From: an uncultured Pelagibacteraceae bacterium
GTDB taxonomy: Bacteria > Pseudomonadota > Alphaproteobacteria > Pelagibacterales > Pelagibacteraceae
Assembly (NCBI GenBank): GCA_902582845.1
Contig: CACHTQ010000002.1
Location: forward strand, 93,690 to 157,689
Length of the DNA stretch: 64,000 bases
Direction: 5' to 3'
A model generated the notes under the pieces. The model saw only the letters and a list, made by a program, of their open reading frames with translations, had not been told where the DNA came from and did not search any database. Position 1 is the first letter of the stretch. Every line of letters starts with the position of its first letter. The translations under genes and the position numbers were made by a program. Shown here piece by piece: positions 51,041-59,869 of the stretch.

Positions 51041-52135
51041 ATGACTGAAAAAAAATTTATCATTTTTATGCCTACAGTTGACATTGGTGGGGGTGTTGAA
51101 AAAAATTTTTTTATTATTACTAATTATTTATCAACAAAATTAAAAAATATTACAGTAATAAGTCTTTCTAGATCTATTAAAAAAAGTTTAAATAGAAAAG
51201 TAGAGGTTATATGTCCAAAAACTAATTTGTTAGAAAATTTTGGTAGGAGAGCTAAATTTTTAATATCATTAATATTTTTATTTAAAGAAATTATTAATAA
51301 TAAAAATTCAACTGTATTTTGTTTTCAGGGAATTGTTTATTGTACGTTATTATGTAAATTAACAGGAACAAAAATTATCATTAGATCAAACTCTTCACCC
51401 TCTGGTTGGTCTGAAAATGTAATAAAAAAATTTTTTTATAAAAAGATATATGGGTTAGCCGATAAAATTATTGTTAACAGTTTATCTTTTAAAAAAGAAT
51501 TAAATTCTAAATTTAAATTAAAAAGTATATGTATTTACAATCCACTAAACAAAAAAGAAATTTATAAAAATTCAAAAAAAAAAATTAAATTAGATTTTTT
51601 TAAAAAGAAAAGTCTCAATATAATTAATGTCGCTAGATTTGCTGATCAAAAAGATCATGAATGTCTAATTAGGTCAATCAATATTTTGAGATACGATTAT
51701 GACATAAGACTTATACTATTGGGATCAGGTCCGCTGAAAAATAAAATTAAAAATTTAATAGAAAATTTAAATCTATCAAAAAATATAAAGATAATAAATT
51801 TTAAAAAAAATCCTTATCCTTTTATTATGAAAAGTGATTTATTTGTTTTATCTTCAAAATACGAGGGTTCACCTAATGTGCTGCTTGAAGCAATTTTTCT
51901 AGGAAAATTTGTGATCTCATCAAACTGTCCTACAGGTCCAAGAGAAATTTTAGATAACGGAAAAGGAGGGGAACTTTTTAAAGTTGGTGACTATTCAATG
52001 CTTTCAGAAAAAATTAAATTTTTTATAAAAAATAAAAAAAATTTAAATTTTAAAAAAGCTTATGCTTTTAAAAGACTTAAAAGATTTGATTATAAGAGTA
52101 GGTTAGATGATTATCTTAACATTTTGCTAAATTAA
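51041..52135 (+). CDS. family 4 glycosyltransferase
   Basis: A GT-B-fold enzyme of 364 residues. FMPTVDIGGGVEKNFFIITN at the start is the acceptor-domain glycine loop; NIINVARFADQKDHECLIRS and the E-x7-E donor motif region SSKYEGSPNVLLEAIFLGK with SSNCPTGPREILDNGKGG are in the second domain. The latter ending is typical of GT4 enzymes in O-antigen clusters. It converges with the PhyH-like gene (two bases between the ends). Confidence 0.83.
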   Translation: MTEKKFIIFMPTVDIGGGVEKNFFIITNYLSTKLKNITVISLSRSIKKSLNRKVEVICPKTNLLENFGRRAKFLISLIFLFKEIINNKNSTVFCFQGIVYCTLLCKLTGTKIIIRSNSSPSGWSENVIKKFFYKKIYGLADKIIVNSLSFKKELNSKFKLKSICIYNPLNKKEIYKNSKKKIKLDFFKKKSLNIINVARFADQKDHECLIRSINILRYDYDIRLILLGSGPLKNKIKNLIENLNLSKNIKIINFKKNPYPFIMKSDLFVLSSKYEGSPNVLLEAIFLGKFVISSNCPTGPREILDNGKGGELFKVGDYSMLSEKIKFFIKNKKNLNFKKAYAFKRLKRFDYKSRLDDYLNILLN

Positions 52136-52137
52136 AA

Positions 52138-52911
52138 TTATTTTTTTTTAAAAATTGAATAGAATAATTTAAAAAATATTAGTATTGATCCTAAATATAC
52201 ATAAGAAAATTCATGTATTCTTCCAATAAAATTAGACTTAAAAAAATTAGGTAAAATTTTAACATTTGAAGAGTAATTTTGGATTTGCTCATCCTGAATT
52301 TTTGGCGTCAAAGAAAATGACAATAACAATCTTGGTTTTTTTGATTTATTTTTTGTGCCTCTGTGCCATAAATTGTGAGGTCTAATAAAAATTTGTCCTT
52401 TTTTTAAAGTAACTTTTTTTTTATCTTTTTTGCTCAAAAAAAATTCCCAGAACTTCATTTCTTTTTTATGAGAACCTACGCAAATTTCTGTAGGTGCATT
52501 ATTTAGATCAATATCTTCAGTAACAATTGATACCATATACATTTTTTTTTTGTATGAACCATCAATATGAAAATGCTGTTTTCCTTTGTTGGGTAATACA
52601 AGATTGCCACCGTAAAACACTTTAAAATCCTCTAAATTACTTTCGGTGAATTCTTCAAATATTTTTATAAGTTGTTCTTTAAAAATTAATGAATAAAGCT
52701 GTGGTCCGTACGGTCCTTGATTAATGCCAAAATTTCCCATTATGAAGCCACCATTTTTTTTTAATTCGCTTTCATTAATTTTTAATTTTAAATCATCATT
52801 AATTTTATCAATTAAGTTATTAAAATCTTTATTAAGTTTTAAATCCGTATCAATTATTGCATAACCATTATTGATATAATAATTTTTATCTACTAATTTT
52901 TTTATAAACAT
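52138..52911 (-). CDS. PhyH-type Fe(II)/2-oxoglutarate dioxygenase
   Basis: A 257-residue phytanoyl-CoA dioxygenase-family protein. The iron ligands are visible as HxD at His115-Asp117 in QHFHIDGSY and distal His183 in PHNLWHRGT; Arg194 after it may bind 2-oxoglutarate. The C-terminus is hydrophobic (about 238-252). Relatives hydroxylate lipids, sugars or amino acids; in a glycan island a surface-glycan or lipid substrate is plausible but unproven. Its start overlaps the FkbM gene by 26 bases. Confidence 0.75.
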   Translation of the reverse strand: MFIKKLVDKNYYINNGYAIIDTDLKLNKDFNNLIDKINDDLKLKINESELKKNGGFIMGNFGINQGPYGPQLYSLIFKEQLIKIFEEFTESNLEDFKVFYGGNLVLPNKGKQHFHIDGSYKKKMYMVSIVTEDIDLNNAPTEICVGSHKKEMKFWEFFLSKKDKKKVTLKKGQIFIRPHNLWHRGTKNKSKKPRLLLSFSLTPKIQDEQIQNYSSNVKILPNFFKSNFIGRIHEFSYVYLGSILIFFKLFYSIFKKK

Positions 52912-53632
52912 AATCCTCTTTATGGATTTTTTTTATCAAAGTATAATTTAATTTTTTTGTCATAAAACTATTTAATTCATTGAAATTATAAGTTTCAATG
53001 CATAGATATTCAATATCAACTTCACTAAAATCTATTCCTTTCAGCAGTTCTATCTCTGAACCCTCAACATCAATAATTGCAAGATCAATTTTTTTAATTT
53101 CATAAGATTTAAAAATATTTTGAAGAGTTTCAACTTTACAAGTCAATTTTTCAAAATTTCCAGATCGAGTCTCTTTTGCTAACTTATTAATTTTTTGAGT
53201 GGGATAATGATTGAAATAAGATTTATCATTATCATCAACTATATATGACATTTGATTTAAATTTTTTATAAATAATTTTTTATTTAAAAAATCTTTACTT
53301 AAACAAATTGAATTTAAACAAATATTTTTTGGTCTATTTCTTTTTAAATACTTAAAATGTATAGGGTTAGGCTCAATTAATAAACCTTTCCAATCTAGTT
53401 CCTTTTCAAATCTTAATGAAACTGACTCAGAAAAGCCATTGTAAGCTCCAACTTCTAAGAAGAAACCATTTTTATGAGCATTTATTATATCCTTTAAAAT
53501 TTTGTCTATATTGCCTCGGCAAGAATATCTATTTAGAAATTTAAAATTAAAATATTGGTAAAAAAAAGTTAAATCTAACCAGAATTTGTATGAAATTTTT
53601 TTTTTGATAAAGTTCTTAAAATTAAAAAACAT
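52886..53632 (-). CDS. FkbM family methyltransferase
   Basis: A 248-residue SAM methyltransferase of the FkbM type: FLEVGAYNGFSESVSLRFEK near residue 56, LIEPNPIHFKYLKRNRP, and IDLAIIDVEGSEIELLKGID near residue 178. These enzymes O-methylate hydroxyls and are frequent in surface-polysaccharide clusters. The overlap with the PhyH gene (26 bases) suggests that hydroxylation and O-methylation act one after the other. It follows the neighbouring methyltransferase gene by three bases. Confidence 0.83.
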   Translation of the reverse strand: MFFNFKNFIKKKISYKFWLDLTFFYQYFNFKFLNRYSCRGNIDKILKDIINAHKNGFFLEVGAYNGFSESVSLRFEKELDWKGLLIEPNPIHFKYLKRNRPKNICLNSICLSKDFLNKKLFIKNLNQMSYIVDDNDKSYFNHYPTQKINKLAKETRSGNFEKLTCKVETLQNIFKSYEIKKIDLAIIDVEGSEIELLKGIDFSEVDIEYLCIETYNFNELNSFMTKKLNYTLIKKIHKEDYVYKKISR

Positions 53633-53635
53633 CTT

Positions 53636-54445
53636 CTAATTTTTTTCAAAATACGCATATAAAAAATAGCCAAAATATCTTGAAAAAAATTTTCCTAACC
53701 AAGTGTTATGCGATTTAAAAAAAGGTAAAATTCTCCCATTGTGGTGCCCATAAGAAATTTTTATGTTTTTATATCCTATTTCTCTTAAAACTTTTTTCAT
53801 TTCAAAGACACTATAGTGTTTATTATAGTGACCATCTGTAAATTTTTTACATATTGACGTAAAATTATATCCTCTAAATATGTATCCCTTCAAAAACAAA
53901 TAATATATTGAAAGAAAGATATATCTAAAAGATAGCAAATTATAAACCATAATAAAACATGAACCGTTTTTTTTTAATTTCTTTTTTATGTTCATTAAAA
54001 TTTTTGTAGGATTGTGGCTATGATGAATTACGCCCCAGCTAAAAACGAAATCAAAATAATTATTTTTAAAATCTAAATTTTCAGCATCCATTTGTTTCAA
54101 ACTTACATTCTTAATTTTATTTAATTTTATATTTATTTTTGCATTTTTGATTGCTGGTAATGTCAGGTCAATTGCAAAAATTTTTTTTGCAAATTTACTT
54201 AAAATTACTGTGCTGGCACCAAAGCCGCATCCTAGGTCTAAAACTAATTTTCCTTTGATATTTTTTTTATATTTATGGATTATACTTAGAAAATCGGGAT
54301 TTGAGATAATTAGTTTTTTATTAATAATATCAAAATGTTTTTTTTTTTTAGGTAACCGCTCACTCAGTGGTTTTTTAAAATCAACATATGTCATTGGGTT
54401 TAATGTCCAGAATTTTTTATTTTTTTTATTCTCTTTTGTAGTCAT
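53636..54445 (-). CDS. class I SAM-dependent methyltransferase
   Basis: A 269-residue methyltransferase with motif I GKLVLDLGCGFGASTVILSK near residue 65, DAENLDFKNNYFDFVFSWGV near residue 120 and IHHSHNPTKILMNIKK. It is UbiE/Methyltransf_11-like. An unusual C-terminal part (about 165-269) contains aromatic-rich segments such as YIFLSIYYLFLKGYIF that may contact the membrane. The acceptor is unknown. It lies six bases after a GT2 gene. Confidence 0.75.
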   Translation of the reverse strand: MTTKENKKNKKFWTLNPMTYVDFKKPLSERLPKKKKHFDIINKKLIISNPDFLSIIHKYKKNIKGKLVLDLGCGFGASTVILSKFAKKIFAIDLTLPAIKNAKINIKLNKIKNVSLKQMDAENLDFKNNYFDFVFSWGVIHHSHNPTKILMNIKKKLKKNGSCFIMVYNLLSFRYIFLSIYYLFLKGYIFRGYNFTSICKKFTDGHYNKHYSVFEMKKVLREIGYKNIKISYGHHNGRILPFFKSHNTWLGKFFSRYFGYFLYAYFEKN

Positions 54446-54451
54446 AACTTT

Positions 54452-55528
54452 TTAAAGTTTATCATTATTAATTTTTTTAAAAATATAACTTAGGTTTGTT
54501 TTTTTATTTATATCACCAAAAAATTTATCTATCTTAGAGTAATTTTCTCTGTCATAGGTACCATATTTTTTCTGAAAAAAATGGCATATCGCATAATACC
54601 TTTGTAAAAATCTAGATGAGTGATGTTTATTAAAAATTATAAATATAGAAAAAAATAATTTTAATATAGCAAAAGAGTAGCCAAAAATTTTATCAAAAAT
54701 ATTTCCTATTTTTTTAATAAGAACTAATCTATATTTGTAATTATAATAGACGTTTTTAGCCCAATTTTTTCCAACAGTGCCTGATACGTGATGATATATC
54801 TTTTCATCCAGGTCAACCCAGAGAGACTCTTTGCTTTCAGCTAACCGATAGGATAATTCAATATCTTCTTCACCATAAAAAAAATCTGGATCTGAAAGTC
54901 CAATCTTTCTAAGCCTTTCTGTTTTCATAATTGATGCACAACCAGAAATAGCATCGGTCTTTATCATCCCACTAAATTTTTTATCATCTAAATGACCAGT
55001 AGCACTATAAGAAGCACAATTTTTTTGAAATTTTAAATTATTACCTACCTCTGAACCTCTCCACCAAATGAAATTGGGTTTTTTTACAAACATAATTTTA
55101 GGGCTTATTCCATTTATTAACTTATTTTTTTCAAGTCTATTAATTAAATTTTTCAATGTCTTATTAGGTACAATCATGTCATTATCAATTCTTGCTACAT
55201 ATTTTAAATTATTATCAATGCAAAATTGATATCCTGGATTATGACCAAGACCACAGCCATAATTGAATTTATTTTTTATATAAAAACATATATTTGAAAA
55301 CCCAAATTTATTTTCCTCATATGTTTTTTTATTTACAACTATAATTTTTTTTTTATTTATTTTAAGCCATTTAAATATTTCATTTGAGTATTTTTTTTGA
55401 GAATTATTATCTACTAAAATTAGAGTGTAATTTAGATTTTTTTGTTTATAAATTGAATTAATACACTCAATTGTTTTTTCAAAATCATTCCAAAATAATA
55501 CTACAATACCGATTGTTTTTTTTGTCAT
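54452..55528 (-). CDS. family 2 glycosyltransferase (rhamnosyltransferase-like)
   Basis: A 358-residue GT2 enzyme. It opens with IGIVVLFWNDFEKTIECINS and the NDP-binding LILVDNNSQKK, has YVARIDNDMIVPNKTLKNLI as the DxD region, and ends with the acceptor-side DPDFFYGEEDIELSYRLAES block typical of rhamnosyltransferase-like GT2 proteins. The N-terminal half is preserved, and the C-terminal 60 residues look membrane-associated. It lies eight bases after the frameshifted GT4 gene. Confidence 0.82.
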   Translation of the reverse strand: MTKKTIGIVVLFWNDFEKTIECINSIYKQKNLNYTLILVDNNSQKKYSNEIFKWLKINKKKIIVVNKKTYEENKFGFSNICFYIKNKFNYGCGLGHNPGYQFCIDNNLKYVARIDNDMIVPNKTLKNLINRLEKNKLINGISPKIMFVKKPNFIWWRGSEVGNNLKFQKNCASYSATGHLDDKKFSGMIKTDAISGCASIMKTERLRKIGLSDPDFFYGEEDIELSYRLAESKESLWVDLDEKIYHHVSGTVGKNWAKNVYYNYKYRLVLIKKIGNIFDKIFGYSFAILKLFFSIFIIFNKHHSSRFLQRYYAICHFFQKKYGTYDRENYSKIDKFFGDINKKTNLSYIFKKINNDKL

Positions 55529-55706
55529 AGTGCTCTTTAATCTAATATCTTAATTAATGAATTATAGTGATAAAAAAGTGTATAGTTTTTTGTAAAAATT
55601 TTTGCGTTTAGTTTCATCTTGTTTAATTCATCATCCCCAAGTTTTTCTATTTCATAAAACTTTTTAATAAAATCCTTAGTATCATTGCTTTTAAATAAGA
55701 CCCCTC

Positions 55707-55714
55707 TTTTTTTT
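55707..55714 (-). repeat. A8 tract with one surplus A in the GT4 gene
   Basis: Coding-strand AAC followed by eight A and GAGGGGTC. Seven A would keep the frame (NKKRGVLFKSND); eight give KKKRGLI and a stop. Confidence 0.85.
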
Positions 55715-56572
55715 GTTAATTGATAAGATTTCTTTGGGCCCACTAGGACAATCGCTAGATAAAACTAATGCCTCTGAAAACATCGCCTCGACTAAAACAA
55801 ATCCTGGGTCCTCCCATAACGAGGATAAAATGAATAATTTACAATTTGATAAATATTTATGAACATTATTTTCATATCCAGGTAGAAATATATTCTTCTC
55901 TAATTTTTTTTTTTCTAGGTATTTTTGGAAATTTTTTCTCTTTTCACCATCACCTAATATGATTAATTTTATATTTTGATTTTTTTTACATATTTGTTCA
56001 AAGCACTTAATTAAAAAGAAAAAATTTTTTTGTCTTGTAAATCTTCCAATAGCTAAATAAAATTCATTTTGTTTAAGAAATTTATCATTTTTTATTTTTC
56101 CCAAATATCTAGTATGAACTATTGGGTCGTATAATAATTCTAACTTATTTTCATCAATTATATTTAGTTCTTTAAAATAGTTTAAAGTCTCATTAGTTGG
56201 AAAAGTAACTTTATATATTTTTTTTAATGTCAGTCTCCAAAATAAATATCTTAAAAAATTAAGCTGAGGTTTACCAGATATTCTTAAGATAATTTTTGTA
56301 TCGAAATTATTTATTAAATTTAAAAATAATGGTAATGAAGTTATAAGATGGATTATTAAATATTCTGGTTTTTCTTTTTGAATAAAATTTTTTAATGGAA
56401 AATAAGATAAAATAAATATTAAAAAGTATTTCAGTCTACTTTTAATAAATCCCCGTGAGGAAAATTTATTTAAAAAATTTAAACTATTTAAATTATAAAA
56501 TTTTAAATGTTGGCTATTCTTTGCACCATAGTTAAGCCATTCTCCAAAAGCATTGATTATAATTGCTTCAAA

Positions 56573-56583
56573 TTTTTTTTTTT
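56573..56583 (-). repeat. A11 tract with one surplus A in the GT4 gene
   Basis: Coding-strand TATTC followed by eleven A and TTTGAAGC. Ten A would join the start segment to KKKFEAIIINAFGEW; eleven give an immediate TGA. Confidence 0.88.
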
Positions 56584-56667
56584 GAATATTTATTAAGTGA
56601 TAATACAGAGTTAATAACAGCTTTAGTTGTTGCAACTTTATCTATAAATGGTGACCAATAATAAACT

Positions 56668-57789
56668 CTAATACTTTTCATGTATAACTTTAACTAATTC
56701 ATTAAGATACTTTTCGGAATTTTTTTGTTCACTAAATCTATAGATATGTTTTTTTGCATATTTTGCTTTATTTATAGCTATTTTATAATTTTTTAGGCAG
56801 TAAAGAATTTTCATTGCTATTTGCATTGGATTTGAAATTGGAACTATAAATCCACCTTTATTCTTTTTAACAATCTCTGAAGGCCCACTTTTACAATTTG
56901 TTGTAATTACAGGTGTATTAAAGTTTACTGCATCTATTACTACATTTCCTAAACCCTCATATAGTGATGATAAGACGAAAATTTTTGCTGATTTATAATA
57001 ATTATCAAGATTTTTTTTCCATCCTAATATCTTTATATTTTTTTTTAAATTTAAATTTTCTATTAGTTGTTGAATTTTTCTTTTTTGATCACCATCACCA
57101 ATAATTAGTAATTTTAAGTTGCAGTCTTTTTTAATCAATATCTGCATTGCTTTTACTAATGATTGATGATCTTTTTGTTTTGTTAATCTACCGACAGTGA
57201 TGATGAAATTTCTTTTGGAAGAACTTTTTTTTTGATAAATTTTTTTTAAATATGGATTATAAATTGAAATCACTTTTGATTTGCTAAAAAGAAGTTTTTG
57301 TAGTGAGACTTTTGATCCCTCAGAATTGCAAATTATTTTGTCTGAAAAATTATAAGTTAAAATCTTAGACATAATAGCTAATAACGATAATAATTTATTC
57401 TCACTATAGATAGTTGAATAAATTGGGTCTTCTGCATTCCTCACAACTATTGAATAATTTTTTATTTTTGAAACTAAGATTGCCAGTGAACTACTCTGTA
57501 ATGAGAATATAATGGTTTCTTTGGGATTTGAGATTTTTAGAATATTTGAAAGTATCGTCGTTGCACGAAAAGCTTTATATATTCTATCTGAAAAAAGACT
57601 ATTCGTCTTATAGTTAGGATTAATTTGCAAAAAATTAGTATTTTTTGGTAATTTTTTTTTGGGTATATTTGATATTAATACAATCTTAACTTTTTTTTTT
57701 AAAAAAAAATTAATAAGATTCATTAATATTATTTCTACACCGCCTCGTTCAAAAGATGGATAAAAAATGATTATCTTTTTTAATTTCAT
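56668..57789 (-). CDS. family 4 glycosyltransferase
   Basis: A 373-residue GT-B enzyme: IIIFYPSFERGGVEIILMNL (acceptor-domain glycine loop), FIITVGRLTKQKDHQSLVKA, LLIIGDGDQKRKIQQLIENL and the donor motif SSLYEGLGNVVIDAVNFNT with TTNCKSGPSEIVKKNKGG. It is intact, unlike its neighbour. The start overlaps the epimerase gene by four bases. The sugar specificity is unknown. Confidence 0.85.
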   Translation of the reverse strand: MKLKKIIIFYPSFERGGVEIILMNLINFFLKKKVKIVLISNIPKKKLPKNTNFLQINPNYKTNSLFSDRIYKAFRATTILSNILKISNPKETIIFSLQSSSLAILVSKIKNYSIVVRNAEDPIYSTIYSENKLLSLLAIMSKILTYNFSDKIICNSEGSKVSLQKLLFSKSKVISIYNPYLKKIYQKKSSSKRNFIITVGRLTKQKDHQSLVKAMQILIKKDCNLKLLIIGDGDQKRKIQQLIENLNLKKNIKILGWKKNLDNYYKSAKIFVLSSLYEGLGNVVIDAVNFNTPVITTNCKSGPSEIVKKNKGGFIVPISNPMQIAMKILYCLKNYKIAINKAKYAKKHIYRFSEQKNSEKYLNELVKVIHEKY

Positions 57790-58757
57790 TTAATCTTGAT
57801 AAATAAGTTTTTATTCTTAAATTTTTTAAACCATTTTATAGTTTCGTGTAGTCCATTTTTTATAGTCGTAAATTTTTTAAACTTAATATATTTAATTAAT
57901 TCTTTATTTGATCCATAAGTTATTTTCATTTCGCCTTTTCTTTTATTTTCATAACGTAATTTAATTTTTTTATTCAAAATATTTTGCACTAATAAAATAG
58001 TATCATTTATTTTAATTGGCCTAGAGGCACAAATATTTAAAATTTTAAGATTTCTATCAATTTTATTACTGAGGAGATAAATTATATTTACTACATCCTT
58101 GACGTAAGTAAAATCTCGCATTTGATTACCAAAATCATAAATTTTGACAGTTTTATTTCTTTCAATTAAGGAGAGCAATTTTAAAATTAACATATCTGGA
58201 CGTCCATATGGACCATAAACAGTAAACGGTCTGATTATCTTAATTGATGTATTTGTGTTTTTTAACTTTTTTTTTATTAACTTTTCACAAGTTATTTTAG
58301 TCCTAGCATAATAATTTTTTGGCCTAAATTTAAAGTTTTCATTGATCGGATATTTTTTATGATCACCATATACAGAACTTGATGAGGAAAAAATAAAATG
58401 CTTAATTTTGTTTTTTTTAATTTGATCTACTAATAAATCTGTAACAATGACATTATTGGTATAATAACTTTTTGGATTTTTGTAAGAGTATATTACACCT
58501 GGTTGAGCAGCAAAATGAATAACATTAGTAAATTTGTAATTTAAAAAAATTTTTTCCACATTTTTTTTTTGACTCAAGTCAAATTTATAGAAGGTAAAAT
58601 TTTTATTTTTTTTAAGCTCAGAAATCCTGTATTTCTTATAATTTACTGAATAATAGGAGTTTAAGTTATCAATACCTACAATTTTATGATTTTTTTTTAG
58701 CAGTAATTTAGACATATGAAATCCTATAAATCCTGCACAACCTGTTATCAAATACAT
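57786..58757 (-). CDS. NAD-dependent nucleotide-sugar epimerase (UDP-glucuronate 4-epimerase-like)
   Basis: A 323-residue extended SDR starting MYLITGCAGFIGFHMSKLLL, with the hallmark GIDNLNSYYSVNYKKYRISE near residue 33 of UDP-glucuronate 4-epimerases, the catalytic FSSSSSVYGDHKKYPINE and YYARTKITCEKLI, and RPFTVYGPYGRPDMLILKLL. It would make UDP-galacturonate from UDP-glucuronate. A nucleotide-sugar dehydrogenase that could provide a uronate is encoded 12 kb to the left. The upstream GT4 start overlaps its end by four bases. Confidence 0.82.
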   Translation of the reverse strand: MYLITGCAGFIGFHMSKLLLKKNHKIVGIDNLNSYYSVNYKKYRISELKKNKNFTFYKFDLSQKKNVEKIFLNYKFTNVIHFAAQPGVIYSYKNPKSYYTNNVIVTDLLVDQIKKNKIKHFIFSSSSSVYGDHKKYPINENFKFRPKNYYARTKITCEKLIKKKLKNTNTSIKIIRPFTVYGPYGRPDMLILKLLSLIERNKTVKIYDFGNQMRDFTYVKDVVNIIYLLSNKIDRNLKILNICASRPIKINDTILLVQNILNKKIKLRYENKRKGEMKITYGSNKELIKYIKFKKFTTIKNGLHETIKWFKKFKNKNLFIKIK

Positions 58758-58761
58758 CTTT

Positions 58762-59868
58762 TTAATATATTTCTTTTAATATTTTTTTGGCTCTTTCTTT
58801 TAGAGTAAAGCCTCTACTTAAATTATAATTATTTTTTGATATTATAAATTGTTTTTGTGGTTGGTTACTCAGTTTATTAATCTCATTTTTCCAAGAATAT
58901 ATACTTTTATAGTTCTTAACAAAAATAGCATTATTTCTATCAATTACTTCTTTTAAAACTTTATAGTCAGAACAAATTATAATTTTACCTGCACTCAAAT
59001 AATCAAATAATTTTAGAGGAGAAGTATATTTTGTTACATCTCCGACATCGCCAGCAACTGTTATAGACGAAACATAAGGCAAGATGAGAATATCCATTTT
59101 TGATAGATTTTTTGGTATCTCTCTATATGGTACATGGTCATTTAAATGTAAGTTTTTATTTAAAAATCTGTATTTTAAATTGTTTAAATTTTGCAAATTC
59201 CCGTATAGAAAATACTCATTCTCTGGATCAATTTTTGCTAATTTAATAATTAAGTCTAATCCTCTCGATTTGTATAAAGATCCAAAATAACCGATTTTAA
59301 AGTGTTTTTTTTTACAACGAAAAATCTTTATCCTTTTTAAAGATGATCCACTCGGTAGGACTATAATCTTTTTTCTATTTAAATACTTTTTACGAATATA
59401 TTCTTCTTTCACGCCATTTGTTATAGCAACAGCTTTTTTTAAATATTTTGAATTCAAAAATTTAAAATATTTCACTAAAAATCTCACTACTCTTGACTCT
59501 GTATTTAAGTCGTGGTGAAGTTCAATTATAGTTTTTCTTCTAAAAAGAATTAATAAAAAACAAGTAAAAAAATTTCGAGTAATATATATATCAGGTCTAA
59601 ACTTCAAGCTTTCTAAAATTGAAAATAGGGAAAATAAATAATATTTTACACCTAAAGGAAATTCAGAATAATTTTTAATTCTTTTTATTGTAAATCTACT
59701 CTTTACGTCATAAAATTTAAATATATCAACATTTTTTTTTTTTACGTTAGTTGTTATCAACAAAACTTCATTTTTGATTTCAGAAAATGCTTCGCACATT
59801 TTTACTATTTGAATTGAGCTGGCAACTGAAGAAGGTATTGCTGAATTAGATAAATAACAAATTTTCAT
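58762..59868 (-). CDS. family 4 glycosyltransferase
   Basis: A 368-residue GT-B protein beginning MKICYLSNSAIPSSVASSIQ, with VVRFLVKYFKFLNSKYL, KIGYFGSLYKSRGLDLIIKL and YTSPLKLFDYLSAGKIIICS (the donor region PLKLFEY-type of many GT4 enzymes). It lacks the usual E-x7-E pair in a clear form, which is common in this subgroup. It starts one base before the asnB stop and ends four bases from the epimerase start. Confidence 0.78.
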   Translation of the reverse strand: MKICYLSNSAIPSSVASSIQIVKMCEAFSEIKNEVLLITTNVKKKNVDIFKFYDVKSRFTIKRIKNYSEFPLGVKYYLFSLFSILESLKFRPDIYITRNFFTCFLLILFRRKTIIELHHDLNTESRVVRFLVKYFKFLNSKYLKKAVAITNGVKEEYIRKKYLNRKKIIVLPSGSSLKRIKIFRCKKKHFKIGYFGSLYKSRGLDLIIKLAKIDPENEYFLYGNLQNLNNLKYRFLNKNLHLNDHVPYREIPKNLSKMDILILPYVSSITVAGDVGDVTKYTSPLKLFDYLSAGKIIICSDYKVLKEVIDRNNAIFVKNYKSIYSWKNEINKLSNQPQKQFIISKNNYNLSRGFTLKERAKKILKEIY

Positions 59869-59869
59869 T

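Larger units (their letters stand above)
55537..56681 (-). pseudogene. family 4 glycosyltransferase with two +1 frameshifts in A tracts
   Basis: The gene reads in three segments. It starts at ATG 56679-56681 (MKSIRVYYWSPFIDK), shifts at the A11 tract 56573-56583, continues as KKKFEAIIINAFGEWLNYG through LAIGRFTRQKNFFFLIK and SSLWEDPGFVLVEA, and shifts again at the A8 tract 55707-55714 before RGVLFKSNDTKDFIKKFYE. Removing one A from each gives 380 residues in a single frame, a normal GT4. Its start overlaps the preceding GT4 gene by 14 bases. It may be intact in the organism if the indels are errors or are read through by slippage. Confidence 0.8.
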
